NCBI GenBank assembly: GCA_946479785.1
Contig: CAMLHQ010000088.1
Span: 1-12,657 of the forward strand
Direction of reading: 5' to 3'
Source: an uncultured Nitrospira sp.
GTDB taxonomy: Bacteria > Nitrospirota > Nitrospiria > Nitrospirales > Nitrospiraceae
Length of the DNA: 12,657 bases
Below are positions 1 through 9,904 of the stretch, piece by piece (the first letter of the stretch is position 1; every line of letters starts with the position of its first letter). The notes beneath the pieces were generated by a model that was not told the origin of the DNA, ran no database searches, and was given only the letters and a program-made list of their open reading frames with translations. A program made the position numbers and the translations under genes.

Positions 1-64
1 GTTCAGTACGCCTTGACCTCTTGCTCGCTGCGGCCTTGCTGGAGCTCCTTTTTAGCATTCCGCG
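1..64 (+). repeat. Intergenic palindromic repeat E1 (right half, cut by window edge)
   Basis: This is the right part of a repeat whose left arm lies outside the window. CTGCGGCCTTGCTGGAG at 28-44 recurs exactly at 3666-3682 (E2). CAGTACGCCT at 4-13 recurs exactly at 6237-6246 (E3), with similar spacing to the CTGCGGCCT motif. The end CCTTTTTAGCATTCC (47-61) resembles the right arm of E4 (CCTTTTTCAACATCC). The element ends about 24 bases before the urtE start. It probably sits between urtD and urtE, inside the transporter operon. Confidence 0.6.
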
Positions 65-85
65 AATCGTAGGTGTGAATTAGCA

Positions 86-796
86 ATGCTAGAGCTCAAG
101 AACATCAACGCCTACTACGGCGAAAGTCACATTCTTCGGAACGTATCGTTCAGCGTCGAATCAGGGGAAGTTGCGTGTTTGATGGGCAGAAATGGCGTGG
201 GAAAGACGACGACCCTGAAAGTTATCACGGGGCTGTTGCCTGCGCGGTCAGGACACATGGTCTTCGATGGCTCTGATGTGACGAAACTGTCCACCGATCG
301 GCGCGCCCGCCGCGGATTGGCGCTCGTGCCGCAGGGACGGGAAATCATTCCCCATCTGACCGTGCGTGAAAACTTGCAGCTCGGATTTTGGGCTCGGTCC
401 GATTCCTCCAACGGAACAGTGGAGAAGGCAGCTTTCGACGAGGTGTATCAATTGTTTCCAAAGCTCGCGCAGATTCTTGAACGGCCCGGCGGCGTCTTGA
501 GCGGGGGCGAACAGCAGCAATTGGCGATCGGGCGTGCATTGCTGTCGAATCCGAAGCTGCTCCTGTTGGATGAGCCGACGGAAGGCATTCAGCCCTCGAT
601 CGTGGACCAAATCGAAGACGTGATTATCGGCTTCAAAAAGTCCCGTCGGTTCGCTATTCTCCTCGTCGAACAGGGGCTCCATTTCGCAGCTCGATTGGCG
701 GAGAAGTATGTGGTGATGGCCAAAGGGGCGGTGGTGGTGGCGGGCAAGAGTGATGAGTTGAATGCTGAAATGGTGCGGCAGCATTTGACGGTGTAA
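86..796 (+). CDS. urtE: Urea ABC transporter ATP-binding protein UrtE
   Basis: This is a cytoplasmic ATPase of the high-affinity urea ABC importer (UrtABCDE). It powers urea uptake together with UrtD and the permeases UrtB/UrtC. The 236 aa are full length for the family. Visible motifs are Walker A GRNGVGKT (34-41), Q-loop Gln83, signature LSGGEQQQ (138-145), Walker B LLLLDEP (158-164) and the switch-region VEQ (194-196). The segment DEPTEGIQPSI after Walker B is typical of UrtE, whereas the related branched-chain amino acid ATPase LivF usually has a different sequence here. The ATG at 86 has only a poor ribosome site, which suggests coupling to upstream genes. The urease genes follow after 276 bases, which supports urea over amino acids as substrate. 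urtA-D are presumably to the left but cannot be seen. Confidence 0.93.
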   Translation: MLELKNINAYYGESHILRNVSFSVESGEVACLMGRNGVGKTTTLKVITGLLPARSGHMVFDGSDVTKLSTDRRARRGLALVPQGREIIPHLTVRENLQLGFWARSDSSNGTVEKAAFDEVYQLFPKLAQILERPGGVLSGGEQQQLAIGRALLSNPKLLLLDEPTEGIQPSIVDQIEDVIIGFKKSRRFAILLVEQGLHFAARLAEKYVVMAKGAVVVAGKSDELNAEMVRQHLTV

Positions 797-843
797 TGCA
801 GGTCACCGGCCCATCCATCCTCGAAGAGAGTCGCGGCCTGGTC

Positions 844-879
844 GGTCCCTGTGCTCGCGGAACGCGACACGCGGGATCC
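844..879 (+). other. Strong stem-loop after urtE
   Basis: This 36-base hairpin lies 47 bases after the urtE stop. The inner stem TCGCG (855-859) pairs with CGCGA (863-867) around a GAA triloop. The middle stem is 851-853 with 868-870. The outer stem is 844-849 with 873-879, with T877 bulged. That is about 14 Watson-Crick pairs in total. No T-run follows, so it does not look like an intrinsic terminator. It could be an mRNA-stabilising or processing hairpin between the transporter and urease parts of the transcript, or part of another repeat family. The pairing is seen directly; the role is inferred. Confidence 0.55.
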
Positions 880-1072
880 TCTCAGATTGCAAGATTATGG
901 GCGGTGTTCGTTCGACGCGCGCACGATGGGACCGATCCAAGCCGCTCCTGAGGAGGGAAGCTAGCGAGTTGGAGGGAGCGACTGGGCTCCCCAAGTCGGC
1001 GCCACCCGCAATGCTGGCGGGATGTCATCTTGCCCGCTTCCAAAGAGAGAAGGATAAGAAAGAGAGAAGACC
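880..1072 (+). promoter_or_regulatory. ureA leader with competing hairpins and purine-rich ribosome site
   Basis: I see no credible gene here. Two sets of mutually exclusive short hairpins are visible. GGGAGC 974-979 can pair with GCTCCC 986-991, or GACTGGG 980-986 can pair with CCC and AGTC in 990-997 (A993 bulged). GCGGG 1017-1021 can pair either with CCCGC 1005-1009 or with CCCGC 1033-1037. The stretch 1042-1070 is purine except for one T and contains the ribosome site of ureA. The alternatives resemble a regulatory leader, but the region is GC-rich and such stems can arise by chance. No known riboswitch consensus was recognised, and no clear promoter was found. Confidence 0.3.
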
Positions 1073-1375
1073 ATGCATCTGACACCGAGAGAACAGGAGA
1101 AGCTACTGATCTATGTGGCGGCGCAGTTGGCCGCTGACCGGATGAAACGGGGCCTGAAGTTGAACCATCCCGAGGCGGTGGCATACATCACCGCAGCCAT
1201 CTTGGAGGGCATTCGTGACGGCCGCTCAGTGTCGGATCTCATGACCTATGGGGCGACGCTCTTGAAGAGGAAGGATGTGATGCCCGGCGTGGCAGAGATG
1301 ATTCCGGAGCTGCAGGTGGAAGGCACATTTCCGGACGGGACCAAACTCGTGACGGTTCATCAGCCTATACAATAG
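1073..1375 (+). CDS. ureA: Urease gamma subunit UreA
   Basis: This is the small structural subunit of the nickel urease, which hydrolyses urea to ammonia and carbamate in the cytoplasm. Its 100 aa match the usual length of free-standing bacterial gamma subunits. The sequence is family-typical: LTPREQEKL near the N-terminus (3-11), the [10 protein letters not shown] segment (about 30-39), the EGIRDGRSV stretch (about 45-53) and the C-terminal [17 protein letters not shown]. The start at 1073 follows a purine-rich stretch (1042-1070) that contains the ribosome site. ureB begins 7 bases after the stop. The gamma and beta subunits are separate here, unlike the fused form in Helicobacter. Confidence 0.97.
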   Translation: MHLTPREQEKLLIYVAAQLAADRMKRGLKLNHPEAVAYITAAILEGIRDGRSVSDLMTYGATLLKRKDVMPGVAEMIPELQVEGTFPDGTKLVTVHQPIQ

Positions 1376-1378
1376 GTG
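1374..1378 (+). promoter_or_regulatory. Ribosome binding site supporting the upstream ureB start
   Basis: AGGTG overlaps the ureA stop codon and lies 4 bases before the ATG at 1383. It supports the longer UreB with a basic N-terminal extension. The alternative GTG at 1473 would give a family-length UreB but has no good ribosome site close upstream. Confidence 0.5.
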
Positions 1379-1382
1379 TGAC

Positions 1383-1849
1383 ATGAAGAAGAAAACCAAA
1401 GTGAAACCGAAGTCTATCAAGCGTAGAGCCGTGGCAAGGTCCGGGAAGAAAGGCTCACTCCAGCCTTCGGCTGTGATTCCTGGTGAAATTATCCTCGGTG
1501 AAGGCGACATCCTGGCATTTAATGGCCGGCAAACGGTCGATCTCACCGTGGCGAACACGGGCGATCGTCCGATCCAAGTGGGATCGCATTGCCATTTCTT
1601 TGAAGCCAATCGCGCCCTGCGGTTTGATCGCGAGAAGGCCTACGGATTCCGCTTGCAAGTGCCGGCCGGAACGGCGGTGCGATTTGAGCCGGGCGAAGAA
1701 AAGCGAGTCACGCTCGTCGCCATGGGCGGGAACCGTGTGGCGTACGGCATCAATGGACTTGTCGACGGCCGTTTGGATGACTCGAACGTGAAACAGCGAG
1801 CCCTCGCCAAGGCGAGAGAATTGGGCTTTAGCACGAAGGGGGCGAGATC

Positions 1850-1853
<4 letters not shown>
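1383..1853 (+). CDS. ureB: Urease beta subunit UreB with basic N-terminal extension
   Basis: This is the second small structural subunit of urease, packing with UreA and UreC in the oligomer. The core starts at IPGEI (32-36), where most UreB proteins begin, and continues with family-typical [19 protein letters not shown], then FEPGE and a YGINGLVDG segment. The total of 156 aa exceeds the usual 100-110 aa. About 31 residues are added at the N-terminus, with 12 Lys/Arg and no Asp/Glu in the first 30. The ATG at 1383 has a nearby AGGTG. A GTG at codon 31 (1473) could be the true start if the extension is not translated. The stop overlaps the ureC start by 4 bases (ATGA), which indicates translational coupling. 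Confidence 0.95.
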
Positions 1854-3577
<1,724 letters not shown>

Positions 3578-3700
3578 CAGGCCGATGAAAATGTTCTCCA
3601 GCGGCGTTCTCTGTCCTTCGAGTCGCTCACGTACTGCTCCGGGTGCGCCTCGGGATTCAAACCCCCTGCGGCCTTGCTGGAGTTGCTCTTAATCAGCTTG
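3578..3700 (+). repeat. Intergenic palindromic repeat E2 (ureC-ureF)
   Basis: This element fills almost the whole ureC-ureF gap. It begins directly after the ureC TAG and ends about 19 bases before the ureF start. It shares CTGCGGCCTTGCTGGAG (3666-3682) exactly with E1 and CCCTGCGGCCT (3664-3674) with E3. Its arms are weakly inverted: GCCGATGAAAA (3581-3591) against the complement of 3687-3697 agrees at 8 of 11 positions, so this copy looks decayed. As it lies within the urease cluster it is probably transcribed and could fold as RNA. Confidence 0.6.
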
Positions 3701-3719
3701 GCGGTAAGACGCGAATAAG

Positions 3720-4406
3720 ATGAATACCATAGCTCTCTTGAATGGATTCCGCTTCCTGGACAGTTTCTTCCCCTCAGGCGGCTATGCGTTCTCCTCAGGG
3801 CTTGAGGCAGCGGTGCAGGGCGGGCTGGTGAAGAACTCAGAAGACTTTTCACAATTTGTTATTGAGTCGTTGACGAGCGGGATGGGGGAACGGGAAGCCG
3901 TCGCGGTGGGGCTGTCGCATGATGCGTTCGTGTCCGGTATTCTGGAACTTGCGTTTAAAGTAGATCGAGAATTGGATGCAATGAAGCTGGGACGAGAGGC
4001 GAGAACGGCCAGCCGGCAGATGGGCCTCCAGGTGATTCGTGTGGCGACCGGGCAAAAGGACCGTTCCTTGTTGCTCGATGATTTTCTCTCTGCGGTGGAA
4101 TCGGAACAGACAGCCGGCCACTTGGCCGTCAGCCTAGGCTTGACGTTGGCTGCAGCCGGTTGGTCAAAGAAAGACACAATTGCGGCATTCCTCTATCAAA
4201 CGGCCACGGGATTCATCGCCGCCGCGATGAAGTTGATCCCGCTCGGACAGCGCGAGGGGCAACGGCTCTTAGTCAACTGGCTCGAGGTGGTTCAACGAGT
4301 CAGCCAGAAGGCGGTGCATCAACGAGTGCTCCGATCGTGGTCGCCGGTTCAGGACATCTACGCCATGCGCCACAGCCGTTTAGAATCGCGCTTGTTCAGG
4401 TCGTGA
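3720..4406 (+). CDS. ureF: Urease accessory protein UreF
   Basis: This is a cytoplasmic maturation factor. UreF joins UreD and UreG on apo-urease and controls UreG GTPase activity so that CO2 and nickel are delivered to the active site. The 228 aa are normal for the family. The N-terminal segment LDSFFPSGGYAFSSGLEAA (13-31) and the C-terminal MRHSRLESRLFRS are hallmark UreF ends. The rest is predicted helical and has no catalytic motif, as expected. The ATG at 3720 has only a weak ribosome site (TAAG). The gene is separated from ureC by repeat E2 and is followed after 63 bases by ureG. Confidence 0.93.
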   Translation: MNTIALLNGFRFLDSFFPSGGYAFSSGLEAAVQGGLVKNSEDFSQFVIESLTSGMGEREAVAVGLSHDAFVSGILELAFKVDRELDAMKLGREARTASRQMGLQVIRVATGQKDRSLLLDDFLSAVESEQTAGHLAVSLGLTLAAAGWSKKDTIAAFLYQTATGFIAAAMKLIPLGQREGQRLLVNWLEVVQRVSQKAVHQRVLRSWSPVQDIYAMRHSRLESRLFRS

Positions 4407-4459
4407 ACTGGGTAATTATTAGCCGAGGAATAATGACAAATACGCCACTTTGGGTGGTT

Positions 4460-4465
4460 AAGGAG
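4460..4465 (+). promoter_or_regulatory. Ribosome binding site deciding the ureG start
   Basis: AAGGAG lies 4 bases before the ATG at 4470. This favours the longer UreG over the internal ATG at 4509, which lacks a comparable site. Confidence 0.6.
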
Positions 4466-4469
4466 CGTC

Positions 4470-5144
4470 ATGCATCGAGCCGATGAGCATCTCTGTGGCA
4501 ATGGACGCATGACCGCGGCACGGGCGCGTCACATCCCTGTGATTGGAGTCGGAGGTCCGGTCGGGTCCGGTAAAACGGCACTGGTGGAGGCGCTCTGTCT
4601 GAGATTGCGCGACCGGTACAGCTTGGCCGTGGTGACGAACGATATCTTCACGAAGGAGGACGCGGAATTCCTGACCAAACGCGGTGCACTGCCACAAGAC
4701 CGGATTCTCGGCGTCGAAACGGGCGGCTGCCCCCATACGGCAATCCGCGAAGACGCCTCCCACAATCAGGAAGCGTTGGACGACTTACTGAAGCGCCATC
4801 CCGGCGTCGAACTCATGTTCGTCGAAAGCGGCGGCGACAATCTGGCTGCGACATTCAGTCCGGAACTCGCCGATAAGGTGATCTATGTCATCGATGTGGC
4901 GGCCGGCGATAAGATCCCGCGCAAGGGTGGTCCGGGGATCACTCGTTCCGATCTGCTCGTGATCAACAAGATCGATCTCGCTCCGCATGTCGGCGCAGAT
5001 CTCAGTGTCATGGATCGGGATAGCCGCCGTATGCGCGGTGATTTGCCGTTCATATTCACGAATCTCAAGACGGGCCAAGGGCTCAATCAGGTGGTCACGT
5101 GGGTTGAGCAACTTATTCCCCAATATCAGAATCATCATCATTGA
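4470..5144 (+). CDS. ureG: Urease accessory GTPase UreG
   Basis: This SIMIBI-class GTPase inserts nickel into urease; GTP hydrolysis drives metal transfer in the UreD/F/G complex. Visible motifs are P-loop GPVGSGKT (29-36), the nickel-binding CPH motif at Cys87-Pro88-His89 ([13 protein letters not shown]), [18 protein letters not shown] (about 118-135) and the guanine-specificity NKID (166-169). The 224 aa are slightly longer than the usual ~205. The N-terminus before HIPVIGVGG is extended by roughly 20 residues and carries His2, His7 and Cys9. The protein ends in three histidines (QNHHH). These could bind nickel, which may matter because no ureE is seen, but this is inference. If translation began at 4509 the His/Cys extension would be lost. 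Confidence 0.95.
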   Translation: MHRADEHLCGNGRMTAARARHIPVIGVGGPVGSGKTALVEALCLRLRDRYSLAVVTNDIFTKEDAEFLTKRGALPQDRILGVETGGCPHTAIREDASHNQEALDDLLKRHPGVELMFVESGGDNLAATFSPELADKVIYVIDVAAGDKIPRKGGPGITRSDLLVINKIDLAPHVGADLSVMDRDSRRMRGDLPFIFTNLKTGQGLNQVVTWVEQLIPQYQNHHH

Positions 5145-5153
5145 GTGCTTCGT

Positions 5154-5156
5154 AGG
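5154..5156 (+). promoter_or_regulatory. Ribosome binding site favouring the ureD start at 5163
   Basis: AGG within GTAGGTTG lies 6 bases before the ATG at 5163. The in-frame GTG at 5145, which immediately follows the ureG stop, has no purine-rich site. The ATG start is therefore preferred, although re-initiation at the GTG by coupling is possible. Confidence 0.4.
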
Positions 5157-5162
5157 TTGTTG

Positions 5163-6020
5163 ATGCCGATATCCGAATCGATAGCGGGCATTGGCCGGCA
5201 GGGTCATCTCAGGCTGGCGTTTGAGCGGCGGGGAAAACAAACGGTTCAAACCTACGCCTCTGCCACGAGTCCCTGGCATGTGTTACCGCCTTCCGAGCTC
5301 GATGATTCCGGCTGCGCCTATGTGTGGTTGGTGAATACCTCCGGCGGTTTGGTTGGCGGGGATCAGGTCACAATGGAGGCCACCCTTGCATCCGACAGCC
5401 ATGTCGTCATGACGACGCCATCAGCCACCAGGGTCTATCGCACGCTTGATGCGACGGTCGACCAACAGATTCGCCTTTCGGTTGGATCGAACGCTCGACT
5501 GGAATGGCTCCCAGAGGTCACCATCCCGTTTGCGGGCTCCAAGCTGCGGCAGGCGCTCCACGTGGATCTGACGGAAGGCGCGACGGCGTTGGTGTGGGAT
5601 GCGATGGCTTCGGGGCGGGTCGCGAGGGAGGAGCGATGGGCTTTTACCTCGTTTGAGAACGAGATCCGTATCACGACCGCTTCCGGGACATCAGTGTTGG
5701 AGCGGTTTCGGATCGAGCCGGACGCGATGAACAGCCGCCGCAGTCTGGCTTCTGAGTGGGACTATGTGGCGTCGGCGTTCGTGATCGGCGATGGCATATC
5801 GTCAGAAGTCTGGGCTGTATTGGAGGAGACGCTGGCTGCGATGCTCGATCAATGGCCCGGGCTGGTTCTCGGAGGCGTTTCACAATCTTCTATTCCCGGT
5901 CTCGCCATCAAGATTCTGGCCCGTTCTGCTCCAGACCTGACGGCGGCATTAGAGGAGGTGCGGCGTTGTGTACGTCTACACCTGTGGCAGCTCCCGGCTG
6001 TGGCTCTTCGACGGTATTAA
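5163..6020 (+). CDS. ureD: Urease accessory protein UreD (UreH)
   Basis: This is a scaffold of the urease maturation complex. In characterised systems it binds urease and UreF and offers a path for nickel from UreG. The protein is 285 aa from the ATG at 5163, or 291 aa from the GTG at 5145. Family features are GHLRLAFERR near the N-terminus, then YVWLVNTSGGLVGGDQVTM, the TPSATRVYRT segment and LEWLPEVTIPFAGSKLRQ. The C-terminus has LARSAPDLTAALEEVRR. ureD is the last gene of the urease cluster. It is followed by a candidate promoter and a clear intrinsic terminator, so the urease transcript probably ends near 6168. Sequence conservation is low in this family, but motifs and context leave little doubt. 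Confidence 0.93.
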   Translation: MPISESIAGIGRQGHLRLAFERRGKQTVQTYASATSPWHVLPPSELDDSGCAYVWLVNTSGGLVGGDQVTMEATLASDSHVVMTTPSATRVYRTLDATVDQQIRLSVGSNARLEWLPEVTIPFAGSKLRQALHVDLTEGATALVWDAMASGRVAREERWAFTSFENEIRITTASGTSVLERFRIEPDAMNSRRSLASEWDYVASAFVIGDGISSEVWAVLEETLAAMLDQWPGLVLGGVSQSSIPGLAIKILARSAPDLTAALEEVRRCVRLHLWQLPAVALRRY

Positions 6021-6037
6021 TTTCTCATTGCCGCTGT

Positions 6038-6065
6038 TTGACAGTCTCAATTCGGCGGTGATACT
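6038..6065 (+). promoter_or_regulatory. Candidate sigma-70 promoter after ureD
   Basis: A perfect -35 box TTGACA (6038-6043) is followed after 16 bases by GATACT (6060-6065), matching 4 of 6 positions of TATAAT. Transcription would start near 6072, upstream of the terminator at 6128-6168. The match is seen directly; activity is inferred, and nitrospiral promoter preferences are poorly known to me. Confidence 0.4.
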
Positions 6066-6071
6066 CTTGCC

Positions 6072-6168
6072 CCGGCTCGGGAGACAATGGAGTCTCCACA
6101 TTAAACCGATACTTATTACGGACAACGACGTCCTCGGTCCTCTCTAGGATCTGAGGGCGTTTTTTTTT
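6072..6168 (+). ncRNA. Candidate small RNA between ureD and nadE
   Basis: A promoter-like pair (6038-6065) and an intrinsic terminator (6128-6168) bracket about 97 bases with no open reading frame of note. The would-be transcript has a 5' hairpin GGAGAC/GTCTCC (6080-6085 with 6092-6097), an A/T-richer middle section around 6098-6118, and the terminator stem with a 9-base U tail. This is the layout of many bacterial small RNAs. Alternatively the region is only the 3' end of the urease mRNA, or an attenuated leader of nadE; a weak GGAC/GTCC hairpin (6120-6133) would compete with the terminator. No known RNA family was recognised. Confidence 0.3.
6128..6168 (+). terminator. Rho-independent terminator after ureD
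   Basis: The left arm ACGTCCTCGGTCCT (6128-6141) pairs with the right arm AGGATCTGAGGGCGT (6146-6160) around a CTCT loop, with one bulged T and two G-T pairs. Nine T residues follow at 6160-6168. This is the only clear intrinsic terminator in the window. It should end the urease transcript (or the candidate small RNA) and separate it from nadE. Confidence 0.8.
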
Positions 6169-6173
6169 ATATA

Positions 6174-6296
6174 GGACGCTGAAACAAACGCTCGGCGTCG
6201 TTCTCGGTCGCTCATCCACCTCGACGTACGGTAACGCAGTACGCCTCGGTGTCCGAGCTTCCCTGCGGCCTAGCCGAATCGTCTGTTTGAGCGTCC
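6174..6296 (+). repeat. Intergenic palindromic repeat E3 (upstream of nadE)
   Basis: This 123-base element is bounded by inverted arms. GGACGCTGAAACAAACG (6174-6190) matches the complement of 6280-6296 at 15 of 17 positions. An inner CGTAC/GTACG stem (6225-6229 with 6239-6243) lies near its centre. CAGTACGCCT and CCCTGCGGCCT link it to E1 and E2. The right end is 16 bases before the nadE ATG, and the left end starts 5 bases after the T-run of the terminator. Size and terminal inversion suggest a MITE-like or REP-like element. No transposase is present here. Confidence 0.7.
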
Positions 6297-6312
6297 CATA
6301 ATTAAGAAAGCT

Positions 6313-8088
6313 ATGCGTACGTTCCGCATCGCCATGGTCCAAATGAACCCCACGGTGGGGGATCTGGACGGCAACGTGCGCCGAATCGTCGGCTGGCTGC
6401 GTGAGGCGAAAAAGGCCAAGCCCGATCTCGTGGCCTTTCCCGAACTGGCGATCACCGGCTATCCGCCGGAAGATCTGCTATTGAAACCCCAATTTGTCAC
6501 GGACAATCGCCGTGCGCTGAATGAAGTCATTCGCGCCTGTCGAGAATGCGTCGCCGTGGTCGGGTACGTCGGACAGGGAGGCCTCTCGGATCAGAAAGAA
6601 GGGGCGGCGTCGGTCCTGCCGGCCGGCCGACACGAATTGTATAACGCGGCGGCCGTCATCGCCGAGCGACGACTCGCGGCCACATATGCCAAGTGGTATC
6701 TCCCGAATTACGGCGTCTTCGATGAGAGCCGTTATTTCCATCCTGGCCGTCGTTTGCCCCTCATCACGGTCAACGGCACGTTCGTCGGCGTGAACATCTG
6801 CGAAGACATCTGGCTGCCGGAAGGGCCGACCAGACAGCAGGCAGCTGCTGGAGCTGAGGTCATCGTCAACATCAATGCATCGCCATTCCACCTCGGGAAG
6901 AGCCGATCGCGCGAACAGATGCTGGCGACCCGCGCGCGGGACAATCGGGTGATCGTCACCTATACCAACACGGTTGGCGGACAGGATGAGTTGGTCTTCG
7001 ATGGCAATAGTGTCGTCATAGACCACACAGGCGAAATCATCGCGAGGGCCAAGGGATTCGAAGAGGATCTGCTGGTTGTCGACCTCAACGTCGAATCGGT
7101 TGCGAGGGCCAGAGTGGGTGAGGGGCGAAAGCCCCGACTGAGCGGAAAAGCCGGGGCGGTGGTTGACCGGCTCGTGTTGAAAGGGCGGCCTTATACAAAG
7201 CGGACACGTCTGGTTCCTTCGGCAGAGGTCCTGGCCGATCCGTTGGATGAGGTCTATCGAGCCCTGACACTGGGCGTGCGCGATTATGTGAGGAAGAACG
7301 GATTCAAGCATGTCGTCATCGGTGTCAGCGGCGGAATCGACTCGGCCTTGACCGCGGTCATCGCCGTCGACGCGCTCGGCCCGGACAATGTCTTGGGTGT
7401 CTTCATGCCGTCGCCCTATACATCTCGGGAGAGTCGCGAGGATACGAACGAATTGGTGCGACGGCTCGGAATTGAGCTGAAGACCATGCCGATTACGCCG
7501 TCGTTTAAGTCCTATCTCCAAACCCTGAAGAGTTCATTCGAAGGGAAGAAGGTGGATGCGACGGAGGAGAATCTGCAGGCCCGCATCCGCGGCAATATGT
7601 TGATGGCGCTCTCCAACAAATTCGGCCACCTCGTGCTGACAACCGGGAACAAGAGCGAAATGAGCGTGGGCTATGCCACACTCTACGGCGATATGGCCGG
7701 CGGATTCGCGGTCATCAAAGACGTCCCCAAGACGATGGTCTATGAATTGGCACAGCGGCGTAACCGACAGGGCACGATGGCCGTCATTCCCAAGCGGATT
7801 GTGGATCGCGCGCCGACGGCTGAATTGCGGCCTAATCAAAAAGACGAAGACAGTTTGCCGCCCTATCCGGTGCTGGATCCAATCCTGAAAGCTTATGTTG
7901 AAGATGATCGATCCGTAGATGAGATGGTAGATATGGGCTTCGACCGGAAGACGGTGCTGCGGGTCGTCGGGTTGGTGGATCGGAGTGAGTATAAGCGGCG
8001 TCAAGCACCGGTGGGGATCAAAATCACGCACCGAGGGCTCGGGAAAGATCGGCGGATGCCGATTACCAACGGATATCGGGGCATATAG
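6313..8088 (+). CDS. nadE: Glutamine-dependent NAD+ synthetase NadE
   Basis: This enzyme catalyses the last step of NAD+ synthesis, amidating nicotinic acid adenine dinucleotide with ATP and using glutamine as nitrogen source. It has two domains in 591 aa. The N-terminal nitrilase-type glutaminase domain (about 1-280) contains the triad Glu44 (AFPELAITGYPPEDLL), Lys127 (YAKWYLPNYGVFDE) and Cys163 (VNICEDIW). The C-terminal synthetase domain (about 310-591) has the ATP pyrophosphatase loop SGGIDS (339-344), then TTGNKSEMSVGYATLYGDMAG and DVPKT. The glutaminase domain separates it from short ammonia-only NadE proteins. The ATG at 6313 follows a weak AAGAAAG. Repeats E3 and E4 flank the gene and a terminator precedes it, so it is probably its own transcription unit. 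Its link to the neighbours is glutamine use. Confidence 0.96.
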   Translation: MRTFRIAMVQMNPTVGDLDGNVRRIVGWLREAKKAKPDLVAFPELAITGYPPEDLLLKPQFVTDNRRALNEVIRACRECVAVVGYVGQGGLSDQKEGAASVLPAGRHELYNAAAVIAERRLAATYAKWYLPNYGVFDESRYFHPGRRLPLITVNGTFVGVNICEDIWLPEGPTRQQAAAGAEVIVNINASPFHLGKSRSREQMLATRARDNRVIVTYTNTVGGQDELVFDGNSVVIDHTGEIIARAKGFEEDLLVVDLNVESVARARVGEGRKPRLSGKAGAVVDRLVLKGRPYTKRTRLVPSAEVLADPLDEVYRALTLGVRDYVRKNGFKHVVIGVSGGIDSALTAVIAVDALGPDNVLGVFMPSPYTSRESREDTNELVRRLGIELKTMPITPSFKSYLQTLKSSFEGKKVDATEENLQARIRGNMLMALSNKFGHLVLTTGNKSEMSVGYATLYGDMAGGFAVIKDVPKTMVYELAQRRNRQGTMAVIPKRIVDRAPTAELRPNQKDEDSLPPYPVLDPILKAYVEDDRSVDEMVDMGFDRKTVLRVVGLVDRSEYKRRQAPVGIKITHRGLGKDRRMPITNGYRGI

Positions 8089-8198
8089 CAGGATGTTCAA
8101 AAGGAGCATTTTTTTGCCCGCCCAACCCCGGCGCGCCAAGACGCGCCACCGCAGAGCGCGGCCGAAGGACAAAGCCGACGGCCTTTTTCAACATCCTG
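8089..8198 (+). repeat. Intergenic palindromic repeat E4 (nadE-amtB)
   Basis: This 110-base element has terminal inverted arms: CAGGATGTTCAAAAGG (8089-8104) and CCTTTTTCAACATCCTG (8182-8198). They are complementary except for one mismatch and one extra base. Inside are a perfect GGCGCG/CGCGCC hairpin (8130-8135 with 8142-8147) and a GGCCG/CGGCC stem (8160-8164 with 8179-8183). It begins directly after the nadE TAG stop and ends 20 bases before the amtB start. Transcribed, it could form a long hairpin that slows or stops polymerase or protects mRNA ends. The interior differs from E1-E3, but the arms relate to E3. Confidence 0.75.
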
Positions 8199-8218
8199 GG
8201 TTCTAGAGAGGAGGCAGC

Positions 8219-9897
<1,679 letters not shown>

Positions 9898-9904
9898 TAT
9901 CACC

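Noticed and set aside
893..898. GATTAT as a -10 box for ureA
   Set aside because: No acceptable -35 sequence at the correct distance upstream.
1015..1033. Possible sigma-54 promoter (TGGC...TTGC) before ureA
   Set aside because: The spacing between the GG and GC elements is 4 bases too long for a -24/-12 promoter.
897..1082. 61-codon open frame in the ureA leader, overlapping the ureA start
   Set aside because: No recognisable protein pattern, no ribosome site, composition unlike its neighbours, and it runs into ureA in another frame; hairpins explain the region better.
4160..4486. 108-codon + strand frame spanning the ureF-ureG junction
   Set aside because: Out of frame with ureF, overlaps the clear UreF C-terminal motif and the ureG start, and has no recognisable product.
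5145..5162. GTG at 5145 as the ureD start
   Set aside because: Possible, but it lacks a ribosome site, and the ATG six codons later has AGG at a good distance; kept only as an alternative.
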